DNA of 64,000 nucleotides from Acidobacteriota bacterium (GCA_013289665.1 JABCZN010000016.1:1-64000); one strand, 5' to 3'. Shown: positions 45,268-54,492, counted from the first letter of the stretch. Notes: a model not told the origin generated them from the sequence alone. Translations and numbers: made by a program.

Positions 45268-46497
45268 TCACGAAGACTTCCCCAGCTTGAGAAACAGCGT
45301 TAGATAGCGCTTGAGGTTTTGGGTGATGAGGAAATTTTCCTTTACGTGCTGGTGGCCGCGTTCGCCGAGGCGGCCGGCGATATCGGGGTGCGAGAGCAGG
45401 AAGCGGATCTGATATGCGGTGCCTTCGACGGAATGGGCGAGCAGGCCGGTATGTTTGTGGATGATCTGGGTGGGGATTCCGCCGACCGCGGAAGCGACCA
45501 CGGGTTTCCTTTTCCAAAGAGCTTCAGAGACAGTCAGGCCGAACCCTTCGCGCAGGCTTTTCTGGATGACGATGGTAGAAGCACGTTGCAAGGCATTCAC
45601 TTCAAGAGGCGCCCACTGCGGGAGTTCGAGCAGCTTGATGTCGGGGTCGCCTTCGGCGGCATTTTGCGCTTCCTTCAGAACGGTGGCCCCCTCAGGGTCG
45701 TCGGAGGCGCCGCCACCTGCAAGAACCAACTGGCAATCGAAATAGCGGCGGACGATGCGGTAGGCGCGAATGACGCCGACGGGATCCTTGAGGCGATCGA
45801 AGCGGGAGATTTGGGTGAGGATGGGGCGCAGATGGTCGATGCCGTAGCGGGCCAAGACGTCGAGGATAAATTCCGGCGGGATATCGCGATTTTTCTCTGA
45901 GAGCGGGTCGATCGCCGGGTGGAAAAGATATTGGGGAATGGGAAGCTGTTTGGCGAATTCCGGCGAGGAAAAAATAGCCGCGTCGTAATGCGGGACATAA
46001 TTTTCCAGGAATTTCCAGACGGCGGGATGCGGATGGGAAAGATCGATGTGGCAGCGCCAGACCCAGTGATTGCCGTTTCCCCCCCGATAGGAGATTAAGC
46101 CGGAGGGTTGCGGGTCATGAATGATCATGAACTCCGCATCGAGGGGAAGGCGCTTGGCGTTTTTTTCGTTGTAGGCGCGGAAGATATCGAAGTGGCGCTG
46201 TTCTGGATGGTAGGGAGCGCCATGCAGCGCGTTATGGAAGGACTTGGTGACCTCGAAAAAATCCTCACCGCCGGTCATGACTTCCCAGCGAATGTTGATG
46301 CCGAGTTCTTCGGCAAGGGGCACGAGGCGATTCAGGATTTCCGCGACACCGCCGCCGACAGCCGTGGAATTGATCATCACCACCGAGCGGCCGGCCAGAG
46401 GTTTGGCGAGGGTGCGGAGTTCGGCTACTTCTCCGGCGCCGATGACCGAGGAGTAGTCATCGAGCGGAATCCTGGGCGGGATTTGAATCGTGCTCAT
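45268..46497 (-). CDS. GT4 glycosyltransferase, trehalose synthase (TreT)-like
   Basis: A 409-residue GT-B enzyme that in this family makes trehalose from NDP-glucose and glucose. It starts at ATG 46497 behind AAAGGAG. VVMINSTAVGGGVAEILNRL is the N-terminal Gly-rich loop, WRCHIDLSHPHPAVWKFLEN the acceptor region, LTQISRFDRLKDPVGVIRAY the donor base, and SLREGFGLTVSEALWKRKPV the Ex7E motif that binds the nucleotide sugar. Last gene of the four-gene operon; its start lies inside the end of the preceding gene (41-base overlap). Confidence 0.85.
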   Translation of the reverse strand: MSTIQIPPRIPLDDYSSVIGAGEVAELRTLAKPLAGRSVVMINSTAVGGGVAEILNRLVPLAEELGINIRWEVMTGGEDFFEVTKSFHNALHGAPYHPEQRHFDIFRAYNEKNAKRLPLDAEFMIIHDPQPSGLISYRGGNGNHWVWRCHIDLSHPHPAVWKFLENYVPHYDAAIFSSPEFAKQLPIPQYLFHPAIDPLSEKNRDIPPEFILDVLARYGIDHLRPILTQISRFDRLKDPVGVIRAYRIVRRYFDCQLVLAGGGASDDPEGATVLKEAQNAAEGDPDIKLLELPQWAPLEVNALQRASTIVIQKSLREGFGLTVSEALWKRKPVVASAVGGIPTQIIHKHTGLLAHSVEGTAYQIRFLLSHPDIAGRLGERGHQHVKENFLITQNLKRYLTLFLKLGKSS

Positions 46498-47152
46498 ATT
46501 TTCTCCTTTCACGATCCACAAGGCGAAGCATCTTGGCGCGCGCGCTGTCGAGCGTGTTGGTGTAGATATCGATGCGATTGATGGTCTCGGCGAGGGAGTT
46601 GAGACCGAGGCTCGCGGCCAACCAGCGGGAGAAATCGTTGGTGCGGAATTGCAGGCGAAGGCGAGAGGTGACGAAGTGAAAATGGAAACTGGCGTGGCTG
46701 ATGGAGGCTACGCCGTGACGGAATTCGTCAAGGTTGGTGGCGGTCAGGGAGAACGGCATGGTTTCCTCGACGCTTTCGCAAAAATAGAAACGGTCGAGGG
46801 CTTCCTGGTGGCTGAATTGGGGAAAGGCAGTGATGAAATCGCGGAGGACGCGGCAGAGATCAGCGCGGAGGGCGGCGATGGAGGTGTAGTCGCGGATATC
46901 GAGGGCGGCGAATTGTTCGGCAAGGGCGTCGCGATTGGCTTCGGCGAGGGCCCATTGGGCGAAATCGTTGGAGAAGCCTTCGGTGAGGAAATGATGGGAA
47001 CCGAGGGTCTGGAAGGTGTGGTGGAAAATCGAGGCATCACTGCACTGCTCAAGGCCGGCGAGGAGCTCTTCCAGATTTCCGGCCGATTGATTGCCGATGC
47101 GGGTGAGATAAGCAACGGTGAAAAACTCAAAGGGAGCTTCAGGGACGTTCAC
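46457..47152 (-). CDS. DUF5752-like protein
   Basis: A 231-residue soluble protein from GTG 47152, with AGGAGAAA upstream; the GTGA overlaps the stop of the preceding micro-gene. It opens with FEFFTVAYLTRIGNQSAGNL and contains SIFHHTFQTLGSHHFLTEGF, FSNDFAQWALAEAN and VASISHASFHFHFVTSRLRL. I associate this pattern with DUF5752 proteins found beside trehalose and GT4 genes; the assignment is from memory. Its last 41 bases overlap the TreT-like gene. Role unknown, possibly an accessory or regulator of sugar synthesis. Confidence 0.65.
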   Translation of the reverse strand: MNVPEAPFEFFTVAYLTRIGNQSAGNLEELLAGLEQCSDASIFHHTFQTLGSHHFLTEGFSNDFAQWALAEANRDALAEQFAALDIRDYTSIAALRADLCRVLRDFITAFPQFSHQEALDRFYFCESVEETMPFSLTATNLDEFRHGVASISHASFHFHFVTSRLRLQFRTNDFSRWLAASLGLNSLAETINRIDIYTNTLDSARAKMLRLVDRERRKYEHDSNPAQDSAR

Positions 47153-47346
47153 GATAATTTCTCCTGCAGTCGATTTATGGCCGAAGCAGCCCCGGCCGGT
47201 TTGCGGTAACGGAAGCGGGCACGGGTAGGCGGCGGATTGTTGCCCACTGACTCGTCGAGGTCCCGGAGCATTACGGTGCGCATTCGCGGGGCAATTTCAG
47301 GCCAGTAACAGAAAAGATGCGGAAGCGGAACCCGGGGGAGCCTCAT
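47149..47346 (-). CDS. 65-residue micro-protein tiled between otsA and DUF5752 gene
   Basis: ATG 47346 overlaps the otsA stop (ATGA), and its own TGA overlaps the GTG of the next gene (GTGA). This precise tiling, plus the fact that its last codons carry the next gene's ribosome site, argues that it is real although very short. The protein starts MRLPRVPLPHLFCYWPEI and has a conserved-looking MRTVMLRDLDESVGNN middle and a strongly basic end (PTRARFRYRKP). No signal peptide or membrane helix. Function unknown. Confidence 0.6.
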   Translation of the reverse strand: MRLPRVPLPHLFCYWPEIAPRMRTVMLRDLDESVGNNPPPTRARFRYRKPAGAASAINRLQEKLS

Positions 47347-49619
47347 TGAGCGTGCATGGCCTCCTGGTGTTCCGAACTCTGGGCACGGATTTCGCTGACA
47401 TCGGAAATGAGGTCGGCGGCCCAGCGATAGACGTTGTTTTCCAAAACGATTTTGCGCATGCGTGACATGACCTCCCCTTGCTGCTCTTCGCTCATTTCCA
47501 AGGCCTGGCGGATCGAGCGGGCAAGCTGGTCCACGTCGTACGGGTTGACGAGCAGCGCATCGCGCAGCTCCTGCGCCGCCCCGGTGAAACTGCTCAAGAT
47601 GAGCGTGCCGCGATTGTCCTCCCGGGCGGCGATGAATTCCTTGGCCACGAGGTTCATGCCGTCGTGGAGAGAAGTGACCAGGCAAACCGAAGCCGCGCGA
47701 TAGAAGCGGGCGATCTCCTCGTGCGAATGGTGCCTTTGCAGGAGGACGATCGGTTTCCAGCGCCCGGATTCAAAGCGCGCATTGATGCGGTTCGCTTCGA
47801 CGCCGACCTCCTCGAGAAATTGCTTGTATCGGGGAATGTCGGTCCGGCTCGGCGCCCCGATCTGGACAAAACTGAATCGCTGGACGTAGGCGGGATAGTT
47901 TTCAAGAAAGCGTTCAATTCCCCGGAAGCGTTCAAGAATGCCCTTGGTGTAATCCAAGCGATCGACGCCGACGCCGAGAAGAGAGGCTTCGATGCCGAGC
48001 TCATCGCACAGGGCGGCGCGTTCCTCACCCGAGGAACGCAGGGGATGCGGTGTTTCTCCATTGAGAGGAGCCGCAACGCTGATGGGATATGGACGGACGC
48101 GGGTGACCCGGCCCTGGCGGTAAATTTCGAAGCGGTCCCAATCGGTGAGGGCTTCAAGAGCACGATCCACGGTGGCGAGAAAGTTGCTGCAGTGGGTGCG
48201 AATGTGAAAACCAATCAAATCGGCGCCGAGGAGGCCGTCGAGGAGTTCGGTTTGCCAGGGACAGATGCCGAAGACTTCAGGATTGGGCCAAGGGATGTGC
48301 CAGAAGATCGCCACGCGGGCGTCGGGGCGAGCTTCCTTGACCATGCGAGGAAGCAGGGCGAAGTGGTAGTCCTGCGCGAGAACTACGGGCGAGGCGACCT
48401 CCCGCATTTCCTGTACGACCGCGTCGGCGAAGCGCTGGTTGATCCGCTGATACTCGCGCCAGTCTTCGGGGCGAAAGATGGGGCGCGTGTGGGCGATGTG
48501 GCAGAGGGGCCAGAGGCCTTCGTTCGAGAACCCCTCGTAGTAGCCGCGGTCTTCCTCAGGCGTGAGCCAGATACGCCGCAAGGTGTAGGTGGGACGCGAG
48601 GGAGGTACTTGCAGGTGATCGGAGGAATCAACGACATCGCGATCGGCGTTGCCGGAGCCGTTGGCAATCCAGGTACCGTGGCAAGCATCGAGAACGGGTT
48701 CAAGAGCTGTGACGACGCCGCTGGCGGGGATGAGCATTTCGATGGTGTGATCGCGCTCGTTAAAGACGTGCATGTAAGGCTCGCGGTTAGAGACAACAAA
48801 GAGTGAGTTGTCTTGCAATTTGCTCTGGAGGCTGACGCGGAGGCGGTCGGGGGTCCAGAGCAAGGACTGCGATTCGCGCAACTGGGCCTCCTCCTGGGCG
48901 GCGGCGCGGGCAAAATTCAGATCCTGGGCGAGGTGGCGCGCTTCGGCATGAATCTGCTCGAACATTTCGTCTTTAGGGAGGGCGCGGGAACTGTCCGGGA
49001 CACCTGAGCGAAGAGTGCGCAGCCAGTGCGCGGTGTTGGCGAGGGGAGATATGAAATTCCAGCGCACGAGAATGAAGGCCAGCGAGGTGATGAAAATCGT
49101 TTGGACCAAGGCGGTAAAGGAGGATGCGCGCAGCGTGCGCATCAAGCGGGCCTGAATGTAGCTGGAATCGGTAATGACCACGACGATGCCCAGAAGTTCG
49201 CCGTCCTGGAGAGCGGGAAGCGAATAGATATTCAGGGTGGAACCCTCAACGGCTACAAAATCGCTGGCTGGCGCAGCAACTTTTACGGCGCGAAGGGCTT
49301 CAGGAGGCGGTTGATCAAATCGCACGGGGAGTCCGGGGGTAATGGCGCGGACGGCGCCGGAAGGATCGTAGACCACGATCCCGCTGAGGCTTTCGCGGGG
49401 CACATAACGATAGAGAAGATGGCTCAGGTTTTTGGAAGTGACTTTGTCGCGGGAGGACTCGATCGTTTCCGCAATGTTTTCCGCGACGATGGCGGAGCGC
49501 CGGGTCAGTTCGTTTCGCAGATTCCGGCGTTCGGTACGGATTTGGAGAAAGCTATAGCAGAGCGACACGCAGGCGACGCTCGTGGCCAATGGGAGGACAA
49601 GATTCAGAGTCCTTCGCAA
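47343..49619 (-). CDS. otsA: Membrane-sensor-fused alpha,alpha-trehalose-phosphate synthase (GT20)
   Basis: A 758-residue protein. Residues 272-745 are a GT20 synthase (UDP/ADP-glucose + Glc-6-P to trehalose-6-P) with SNREPYMHVF, ASGVVTALEPVL, LAQDYHFALLPRMV, WHIPWPNPEVFGICPWQTEL, GVDRLDYTKGILERF and LHDGMNLVAKEFIA. The N-terminus is unusual: helix 5-25, a ~140-residue region that should be outside the membrane (GIVVYDPSGAVRAITPG, LLGIVVVITDSSYI), helix 168-187 and a HAMP-like linker 188-240. This is the layout of a chemoreceptor or histidine kinase. Alternative product: glucosylglycerol-phosphate. First gene of the operon. No trehalose-phosphatase gene is seen. Confidence 0.88.
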   Translation of the reverse strand: MRRTLNLVLPLATSVACVSLCYSFLQIRTERRNLRNELTRRSAIVAENIAETIESSRDKVTSKNLSHLLYRYVPRESLSGIVVYDPSGAVRAITPGLPVRFDQPPPEALRAVKVAAPASDFVAVEGSTLNIYSLPALQDGELLGIVVVITDSSYIQARLMRTLRASSFTALVQTIFITSLAFILVRWNFISPLANTAHWLRTLRSGVPDSSRALPKDEMFEQIHAEARHLAQDLNFARAAAQEEAQLRESQSLLWTPDRLRVSLQSKLQDNSLFVVSNREPYMHVFNERDHTIEMLIPASGVVTALEPVLDACHGTWIANGSGNADRDVVDSSDHLQVPPSRPTYTLRRIWLTPEEDRGYYEGFSNEGLWPLCHIAHTRPIFRPEDWREYQRINQRFADAVVQEMREVASPVVLAQDYHFALLPRMVKEARPDARVAIFWHIPWPNPEVFGICPWQTELLDGLLGADLIGFHIRTHCSNFLATVDRALEALTDWDRFEIYRQGRVTRVRPYPISVAAPLNGETPHPLRSSGEERAALCDELGIEASLLGVGVDRLDYTKGILERFRGIERFLENYPAYVQRFSFVQIGAPSRTDIPRYKQFLEEVGVEANRINARFESGRWKPIVLLQRHHSHEEIARFYRAASVCLVTSLHDGMNLVAKEFIAAREDNRGTLILSSFTGAAQELRDALLVNPYDVDQLARSIRQALEMSEEQQGEVMSRMRKIVLENNVYRWAADLISDVSEIRAQSSEHQEAMHAQ

Positions 49620-49810
49620 TTCCGTTCCTCCTGCCTCAAAAAAGCCTCCCGCGAAATGCGAAACAGATGGCGGGACCCAGGCTGCGGCCGGGAGTGCTCG
49701 AATAGCCCCGGCGAAGACATTGGGAAAATACGGGGCGGGCTGGGTGCCCCTTCGCTACGGCATCCGGACAATCTAGAGCGCAAAGCCTTCCTGATGATCT
49801 ACCGAGCTAG

Positions 49811-50155
49811 CTAGTCAAACTGGATTCCGGAAGCAGGCAAAACGACCACGTGCGTGGCGACGAGTTGCTGGCCTTCGGCGCGATAGCGAACGGTGGCATG
49901 GGCCCCGATAACGAGCTGGCCTTCGATTTTGGTGTTGGAGTCGATCGCAAACTCGAGTTTGCGGGGATTCTGGTTGCGGTCGAGCGAAAGAGTGAATTGA
50001 GACACCTTGACGTTGGCAATTGTCCCGGAAATCGCAGTGGCTTCCGGGGTGTTGCTGCGTGGTCCGTCTTCCGCCGGAACAGGAACCGACCACGCGGAGA
50101 TCGCGAAACACACCAGGAAGAAAGCGGCGAGCGACAGAGCAGTGCGAAAACGCAT
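49811..50155 (-). CDS. Exported DUF5666-like protein
   Basis: A 114-residue protein from ATG 50155 behind GGAGGTG. Signal peptide (ALSLAAFFLVCFAISAWS), then one small beta domain: ISGTIANVKVSQFTLSLDRN, FAIDSNTKIEGQLVIGAHAT, VRYRAEGQQLVATHVVV. The pattern of an OB-like fold with GxIxxV at the start and a NTKIEG turn is typical of DUF5666. Probably periplasmic. Longer frames to 50314 lack a signal and were rejected. Confidence 0.65.
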   Translation of the reverse strand: MRFRTALSLAAFFLVCFAISAWSVPVPAEDGPRSNTPEATAISGTIANVKVSQFTLSLDRNQNPRKLEFAIDSNTKIEGQLVIGAHATVRYRAEGQQLVATHVVVLPASGIQFD

Positions 50156-50712
50156 GATGGAAGACACCTCCAATATCATGGGCTTCGGCCGGGCGAGAGA
50201 AAGGGGGCACGAGGGATGCCAAATGGGCCGGATGTTTATGGCCGCGGGGCGAGAAAGAAAAGAAACGAGATAGGGAGCGCTCTGAAAATCTGGCGACCAG
50301 GTACCGGTACGCAAAATGTTCCGTCATGCACTCTCCGGGGGTGGAGCTTAGCCGGTTACCGTGTCGGCCGGTCGGTTAAACGCTCGAGGCGGGGTTGGGA
50401 TCGCCGCGTCCGTGCCCAGGACTTCTTGACGGAGGACACAGGACGCGGACATTCCCATGGTTCAGAGATTGAGGGTTGATTCGCTACGGTAGAGCGACCC
50501 TCCTCTGTGGGACCGCCGGACTCGGTATGTGGGACCGAGAACTGACGGTTGATGCTAGGCGCAAGGATGGGAAAATAACTACTACACGTCAAACGAACTT
50601 TGGGTGGTTCATTTATGAACCATTAACTCTTGGATTTCGATAAAGATAGGACTTTCTATCAACTAGGTTTCGGTGTAATATCTCTGGGAACAGAGACAGC
50701 TGGACGCCCCGC
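50156..50712. other. Divergent regulatory region upstream of the CadC-TolB gene
   Basis: 557 bases with no supported gene. The right part is AT-rich, unlike its surroundings, and holds two inverted repeats, listed separately, plus TAATAT near 50674 as a possible -10 box. Confidence 0.5.
50605..50660. promoter_or_regulatory. Candidate operator: two inverted repeats
   Basis: TGGTTCATTTATGAACCA (50605-50622) is a perfect 8-base inverted repeat with a two-base centre. GATAGGACTTTCTATC (50645-50660) is a 5-base inverted repeat next to it. They sit 50-110 bases ahead of the GTG of the winged-helix protein, a good position for binding of a regulator, perhaps that protein itself. Confidence 0.45.
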
Positions 50713-52932
50713 GTGGACACAACTGCACAACAAGATCGGCGGCTCTACCGCTTTGGATTATTCGAAGCGGATCTGGAGCAAGGGACATTGAGCCGGCAAG
50801 GGACTCCCGTCAAGCTGCAGGAGCAGCCGTTCCGGATTCTGGCCCTGCTCCTTGAGGCACCGGGCGAGGTCCTCTCGCGCGATGATCTGCGGAAGAGAAT
50901 CTGGACCGAAGGGACCTTTGTTGAGTTCGACGGCAGCCTGAACACCGCTTTGATGAAATTGCGGGCGGCGCTCAATGACAACGCGGAGAACCCGGTATTT
51001 ATTGAAACCGTGCCGCGACGCGGGTACCGGTTTATTGCACCGGTGGAGATCGTGGAACTGGAAACGTCTCCGCTGATGACGGCAATCCGTATTGAAAGCG
51101 AAGACGAGCGCGAAGCTGTGGAGCTGCCGCTCGACGGGGATGGACCAGCGGCGGAAGCACAGCCAAGAGGCCGCGCGGCAAGCAATCTGAAGGATGGGCC
51201 GGCGTGGTGGCAGGTTTACATCGTGGCGGCAGGACTGGTGGCGGTACTGCTCTTTGCGCTTTGGCCGCGACCTGAACCAAAGGTGCTGTCGGTCAGTCAG
51301 CTTACCCATACAGGGCAGGTGGATCCGTGGGGGAAACTGGTCACGGATGGAAGCCGGATTTATTTCGTGGTGCGGGACGTGACCGGCTGGAATTTGATGC
51401 AGACATCGGTGGAAGGCGGAAACATCCAGCGAACGCCCACGCCTTTTGATAACACGCGGATTTTTGATTTGTCGCCCGACCACGCGCAATTTCTGATTGG
51501 CCAGTTGACGCACGAAGGCGAAGAAACTGCATTGTGGTTCTGGCCGGTGCAGGGCGGAGCGCCGCGGCGCGTGGGCGACGTGATGGCGAAGGAAGCGGTG
51601 TGGTCGCCAAAGGGCGACATGATTGCATTCGTGCGCGGCGAGACAATTCTGATCACCGACACACAGGGGAGCGAGGCGCGGGAGGTGGCGCGCTTCAAGC
51701 TGGCGCCGCAATCCCTGCTGTGGTCCCCCGATGGAAAGAGACTTCGGTTCACCCAGAGCAACCTGGTGGAGGGGACCGATTCGATGTGGGAAATCGGAAC
51801 GGACGGAAAATCCCTGCGGCGCGTGTTGCCCGGCGAGGAAGGCGGACCGCACGAAGGGAGCGGCACCTGGCTGGCGGGAGGAAACTACTTTGCGTTCTCG
51901 ACCGGGCAGGACTTGCGGGCAAATCTGGCGGTGGATACGCAGGCCAACTTGTGGCTGCTTGAAGAAAAACGCGGTTGGCTCGGTTCACCGAGCGGGGATC
52001 CCATTCAATTGACGAATGGGCCGATCGCGTTTGATCATCCGACCGCGACGGCAGGCGGCTCGCGGGTGTTCGCGATCGGCTCGCACAATGAGTATCAACT
52101 GCTGCGAATCGACCCCAAAACATTGACGAAAACAGCGATGCTGGCCGAATCCGGCGCGACGGACATGGATTTTTCGCTGGATGGGCAGTGGGTGGTGTAC
52201 GCGGCGCGGGAAAATGGCACGCTTTGGAAAAGCCGGATTGACGGAAGCAACCGCATGCAGTTGATGGCGGGGGCCACGGGCGCGTTTGCCCCGCACTGGT
52301 CGCCGGACCAGAAGCAGATTTTGTTCACGGGATTTCTGCTCGATAAGCAGCCGCGGCTTTATGTGGTATCGGCGCAAGGCGGTTCGCCGAAGACCGTGTT
52401 GCCGTTGGCTAACCGGTGGGCGTCGGTATCGGGCGATTGGCGGACGGACGGCAGACAGATCGTCTTGGACGTGCAAGACACAGCCACGGGAGGCGAATCC
52501 ACGATCCGGATTCTGGACCTCGAATCGGGGCGGCTGTCTACAATTGCCGGGTCGGAAGGGTTGATCGAGCCGCGGTGGTCGGCGGATGGAAGATACATTG
52601 CCGCGTTGAATCCGAAGAAAAAGCAGATTTTCCTCTACGACTGCAAATTGCTGAAGTGGTCCGTGCTGGCCGAGGCGAATTTTCCGTCGACGCTGCGCTG
52701 GTCTCCCGGCGGGGATGCGCTCTACTTCCAGGATACGGACGAGGTGGAAGAGTCGGTGTTCCGGGTGCCCATGGCCACGCGCGAGCCAGAACGGGTGACG
52801 CGGTTTGGCGACTTGCTCAGTTCCGGCGCAGCCCGGTGTATTTTCACGGGATTAAGCCCGGACGGATCCGTATACGTGACAGTTGACCACGGAGACGTAG
52901 ATGTGTACGCGATCGATTTGAAACTTCGCTGA
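50713..52932 (+). CDS. CadC-like membrane transcription regulator with TolB-type beta-propeller
   Basis: A 739-residue protein. Residues ~8-110 form an OmpR/CadC winged helix (RLYRFGLFEADLEQGTLSRQ, LLLEAPGEVLSRDDLRKRIW, FIETVPRRGYRFIAPVE). A single transmembrane helix lies at ~165-185 (VYIVAAGLVAVLLFALWPRP). The rest is a chain of PD40/TolB-like repeats: VWSPKGDMIAFVRG, LWSPDGKRLRFTQSN, DFSLDGQWVVYAA, HWSPDQKQILFTGF, RWSADGRYIAALNP, LRWSPGGDALYFQD. The DNA-binding part is thus in the cytosol and the propeller in the periplasm. The GTG start lacks a clear ribosome site. Confidence 0.88.
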   Translation: MDTTAQQDRRLYRFGLFEADLEQGTLSRQGTPVKLQEQPFRILALLLEAPGEVLSRDDLRKRIWTEGTFVEFDGSLNTALMKLRAALNDNAENPVFIETVPRRGYRFIAPVEIVELETSPLMTAIRIESEDEREAVELPLDGDGPAAEAQPRGRAASNLKDGPAWWQVYIVAAGLVAVLLFALWPRPEPKVLSVSQLTHTGQVDPWGKLVTDGSRIYFVVRDVTGWNLMQTSVEGGNIQRTPTPFDNTRIFDLSPDHAQFLIGQLTHEGEETALWFWPVQGGAPRRVGDVMAKEAVWSPKGDMIAFVRGETILITDTQGSEAREVARFKLAPQSLLWSPDGKRLRFTQSNLVEGTDSMWEIGTDGKSLRRVLPGEEGGPHEGSGTWLAGGNYFAFSTGQDLRANLAVDTQANLWLLEEKRGWLGSPSGDPIQLTNGPIAFDHPTATAGGSRVFAIGSHNEYQLLRIDPKTLTKTAMLAESGATDMDFSLDGQWVVYAARENGTLWKSRIDGSNRMQLMAGATGAFAPHWSPDQKQILFTGFLLDKQPRLYVVSAQGGSPKTVLPLANRWASVSGDWRTDGRQIVLDVQDTATGGESTIRILDLESGRLSTIAGSEGLIEPRWSADGRYIAALNPKKKQIFLYDCKLLKWSVLAEANFPSTLRWSPGGDALYFQDTDEVEESVFRVPMATREPERVTRFGDLLSSGAARCIFTGLSPDGSVYVTVDHGDVDVYAIDLKLR

Positions 52933-53081
52933 GCGCCTCTGATTTCCCAGAATTCCAGCGGGACACCCGGTGGCGACTCGTCGGCCAGCCAGTTGAGAAC
53001 TGCGTCACAGGCAAACAAGTGAACGGAGAGGAAGGGTGGAAAGGCACTACACTGAAATGACTGGCAAGAGGAGGGTGGTCC

Positions 53082-53468
53082 ATGAGACGGAAACTGATTT
53101 TTCCACTGATGCTCGGCCTGGCGATTCTTTTTGCGCGGGATCTGACTGCGCAGACCCGGAAGAAAACGGGAGCAACGATAAGCGGCACCGTTGTTGACGC
53201 CGACGGGAAGCCGGTGGCCAAGGCCAGTGTGACCTGCGAGACCTCGAGCGGGATGAAGCCGCGCGCGGTACACACCGACAGCAAGGGACAATTCTTTATC
53301 ACCGGATTGAAGCAGGAAAGCTACGACCTGCGAGCTTCGAGGAATGGCGCGTATTCAGATTGGGAGCGCAATATTCCCCTGGGGAAGAGTCAGACCAAGG
53401 CGGTTACGCTGCAATTGTTGAACGGGAATACCTCGACCTCAGTAGTTCCCGCTGCCAAGAAACACTAG
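53082..53468 (+). CDS. Exported carboxypeptidase-regulatory-like (transthyretin-fold) protein
   Basis: A 128-residue protein from ATG 53082 behind AGAGGAGG. A signal peptide (LIFPLMLGLAILFARDLTAQ) is followed by one CarboxypepD_reg-like domain: ISGTVVDADGKPVAKASVTC, HTDSKGQFFITGLKQESYDL, RASRNGAYS. Such domains bind sugars or form adhesion modules and are very common in Acidobacteria; a single domain alone is less usual. Downstream of the CadC-TolB gene by 149 bases. Confidence 0.75.
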   Translation: MRRKLIFPLMLGLAILFARDLTAQTRKKTGATISGTVVDADGKPVAKASVTCETSSGMKPRAVHTDSKGQFFITGLKQESYDLRASRNGAYSDWERNIPLGKSQTKAVTLQLLNGNTSTSVVPAAKKH

Positions 53469-54492
53469 CGGGTGCGTCAGAAAGGCTCCCGCCCCCAGAA
53501 AGCGGCCGCTACAGTTCCGTTCGGGCAGAAGTCTGAAATCGGGCGGCACGGCAGGCCCCAGATCGCTTGCGGAATGCGCGAAAATCCCCGCGGCAGAAAA
53601 AAGCCAACCGCCCAGGCGGTCCGAGAAAAATCCCGGCCGCAAACCCGGGGCAGGCACGACCTCGAACCGGAGCGCGCGACTGATTCGATAGTCCAGTCAC
53701 GACCACTTTCTGCGGGCACGACTTCAGATGACGGTCGAGGATATGAGGAAACCACTCGGGACGAAAAACACGATGACCTCCTGCTGGCCGAAGCCAGCAA
53801 AAAGATAGGAAGCTTTCCTGGGCCAGGATTTCTGCGACAGACGCTCGAAGTCCCCGAAAAAAAAGCGCGCAGATGGCCAACCATCACGGCAGCAGCCCGA
53901 ACCGCGCGGATCAGGTCCGGGGAATCAGAAGCTGGGGCGGAAGGTTCAGGCGGCCTCCACGCGACAGGAATTGAAGGCGGCAACCGAAGGGAGAACTCCG
54001 GTTTCTGTTTGGGTGGCCAGGGTGGCCGTGAATTCCCTTCAGAAATCTGTCTGGATGGAAAAGCGCCCGGGCCTGTAGAGCGGTCGGGGGAACGGAAAGG
54101 ATTGCTCTAAGTACCAGAGAAATCGGCGGGCCTCGCCGGGGGCCCTTCTGCTCCTATAACACTTTTATTATGTGTATGTTAAATGGCGGGTACGGATGGG
54201 CACGGGCACGTCAGTAGTACTAAGACCCGGGTACCCTGTTGGGTGGGGCCATCGGGCCATTGTCGGAATTCTGGGGTGGCCCTAAGCTGTTCAAACGATG
54301 GGTTGGGGGCCGCGCGGGGACAGCGGTTCCGCAAGGGGCCGTGTGCGAGCTACCCAACCCACCACTACTTTCCACCTCCCAAATCTTTCCCAATTCGCTT
54401 ATAACTGAGACGTTCGGAACTGCTCGTGCATCCATCTAAGTACGACCCGCCCAACTATAGGAAAGGAGCGGGGATTCGATCGAGAGGAATGC
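53469..54492. other. Kilobase without a clear gene, probably decayed coding sequence
   Basis: Frames on both strands are open for 100-200 codons in 53472-54110 but none has a ribosome site or recognised motif. Two plus-strand pieces look protein-like in different frames (EEASKK-type helix near 53790 and KVQAASTRQELKAATEGRTP near 53950-54010), suggesting a frameshifted relic. 54110-54490 is AT-richer, without structure I recognise. Confidence 0.35.
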
